From: an uncultured Bacteroidales bacterium
GTDB lineage: Bacteria; Bacteroidota; Bacteroidia; Bacteroidales; UBA4417
NCBI GenBank assembly: GCA_903917425.1
Contig: CAIXAQ010000254.1
Span: forward strand, 1 to 6,601
Length of the DNA stretch: 6,601 bases
Direction of reading: 5' to 3'
Under the pieces are notes generated by a model. That model saw only the letters and a program-made list of their open reading frames with translations, searched no databases and was not told where the DNA came from. The position numbers and the translations under genes are program-made. Of this stretch, positions 6,409-6,601 are shown one piece after another. How positions within the stretch are numbered: the stretch's first letter is position 1; each line of letters starts with the position of its first letter.

Positions 6409-6424
6409 TACATCATTTGATGTA
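6409..6424 (+). promoter_or_regulatory. Palindromic operator, site 3 (7-2-7 inverted repeat)
   Basis: TACATCATTTGATGTA is a perfect inverted repeat of heptamer TACATCA with a two-base centre, followed by TTACA. It is identical to site 1 when each is read toward its downstream gene. It ends 23 bases before the TAnnTTTG box at 6448 and 144 bases before the right-edge start codon. The centre would lie about 45 bases upstream of the transcription start, fitting an activator site. Assignment to the NarL-type regulator in the window is inferred from the 7-2-7 geometry and from site 2 lying before that regulator's own gene. Confidence 0.72.
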
Positions 6425-6447
6425 TTACACAGGCCATTTATCTTATC

Positions 6448-6455
6448 TACTTTTG
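6448..6455 (+). promoter_or_regulatory. Candidate -7 promoter box for the right-edge gene
   Basis: TACTTTTG matches TAnnTTTG at all defined positions. A degenerate -33 (TTA at 6425-6427) lies 20 bases upstream, directly next to site 3. A poor -33 beside an activator site is what a regulator-dependent promoter would show. The implied leader before the ATG at 6569 is about 105-110 bases, with no structure I can recognise. Confidence 0.6.
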
Positions 6456-6568
6456 TCCAGAGTAAACTGACTAAGGGTTACGAAGTCCTGGTAAAATTCA
6501 GAACCCTGTATTGTCGACAAGAAATTAAAAAATAAATATTTCTGCATTCATAGCCACAACTTACTGAT

Positions 6569-6601
6569 ATGAAATTATTTACAACATTTCTATTCCTCGT
6601 T
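6569..6601 (+). CDS. Start of a probable secreted protein gene, cut off by window edge
   Basis: Only eleven codons are visible, reading MKLFTTFLFLV. The single Lys followed by an unbroken hydrophobic stretch is what a signal peptide looks like, and the gene is preceded by site 3 and a full TAnnTTTG box. No Shine-Dalgarno is seen, as for the other genes here. Nothing can be said about function. It is likely an exported protein controlled by the same regulator as the left-edge gene. Confidence 0.6.
   Translation, partial: MKLFTTFLFLV

Overview
The window looks like a chromosomal segment from a member of the Bacteroidota. It has moderate-to-low GC, and no gene has a clear Shine-Dalgarno sequence. 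Promoter-like TAnnTTTG boxes precede several genes. The gene families also fit: a giant periplasmic-propeller sensor kinase, a NarL-type regulator, an AAA/DUF4143 ATPase and secreted beta-rich proteins. I cannot assign a genus.

Layout. A secreted, probably outer-membrane beta-barrel protein is read leftward and runs off the left edge (1-707). A 374-base divergent spacer follows, holding a palindrome, promoter-like boxes, a dyad and one doubtful 39-codon ORF. Next, rightward, come a 988-residue sensor histidine kinase (1082-4048) and, 39 bases later, its 222-residue NarL/FixJ-type response regulator (4088-4756). An 88-base convergent spacer separates these from a leftward AAA ATPase with a DUF4143-type C-terminus (4845-6134). 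The ATPase has its own promoter-like box and a pair of repeats upstream. A 434-base spacer with further palindromes then leads to the first 11 codons of a rightward gene with a signal-peptide-like start (6569 to the edge).

Main observation. The same palindrome, 5'-TACATCRTTTGATGTA followed by TTNCA, occurs three times: before the left-edge gene, across the kinase stop codon just before the regulator gene, and before the right-edge gene. Each copy has the same orientation relative to the gene it precedes. Each has a TTTG-ending promoter-like box exactly 23 bases downstream. The palindrome has the 7-2-7 inverted-heptamer geometry known for NarL-family regulators. The simplest reading is that the kinase-regulator pair encoded here autoregulates the regulator gene and controls the two flanking envelope or secreted-protein genes. 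The ATPase looks like an independent unit placed between the regulator and one target.

The palindromes, spacings and reading frames were read directly from the sequence. The regulator-site pairing and promoter activity are inferences.
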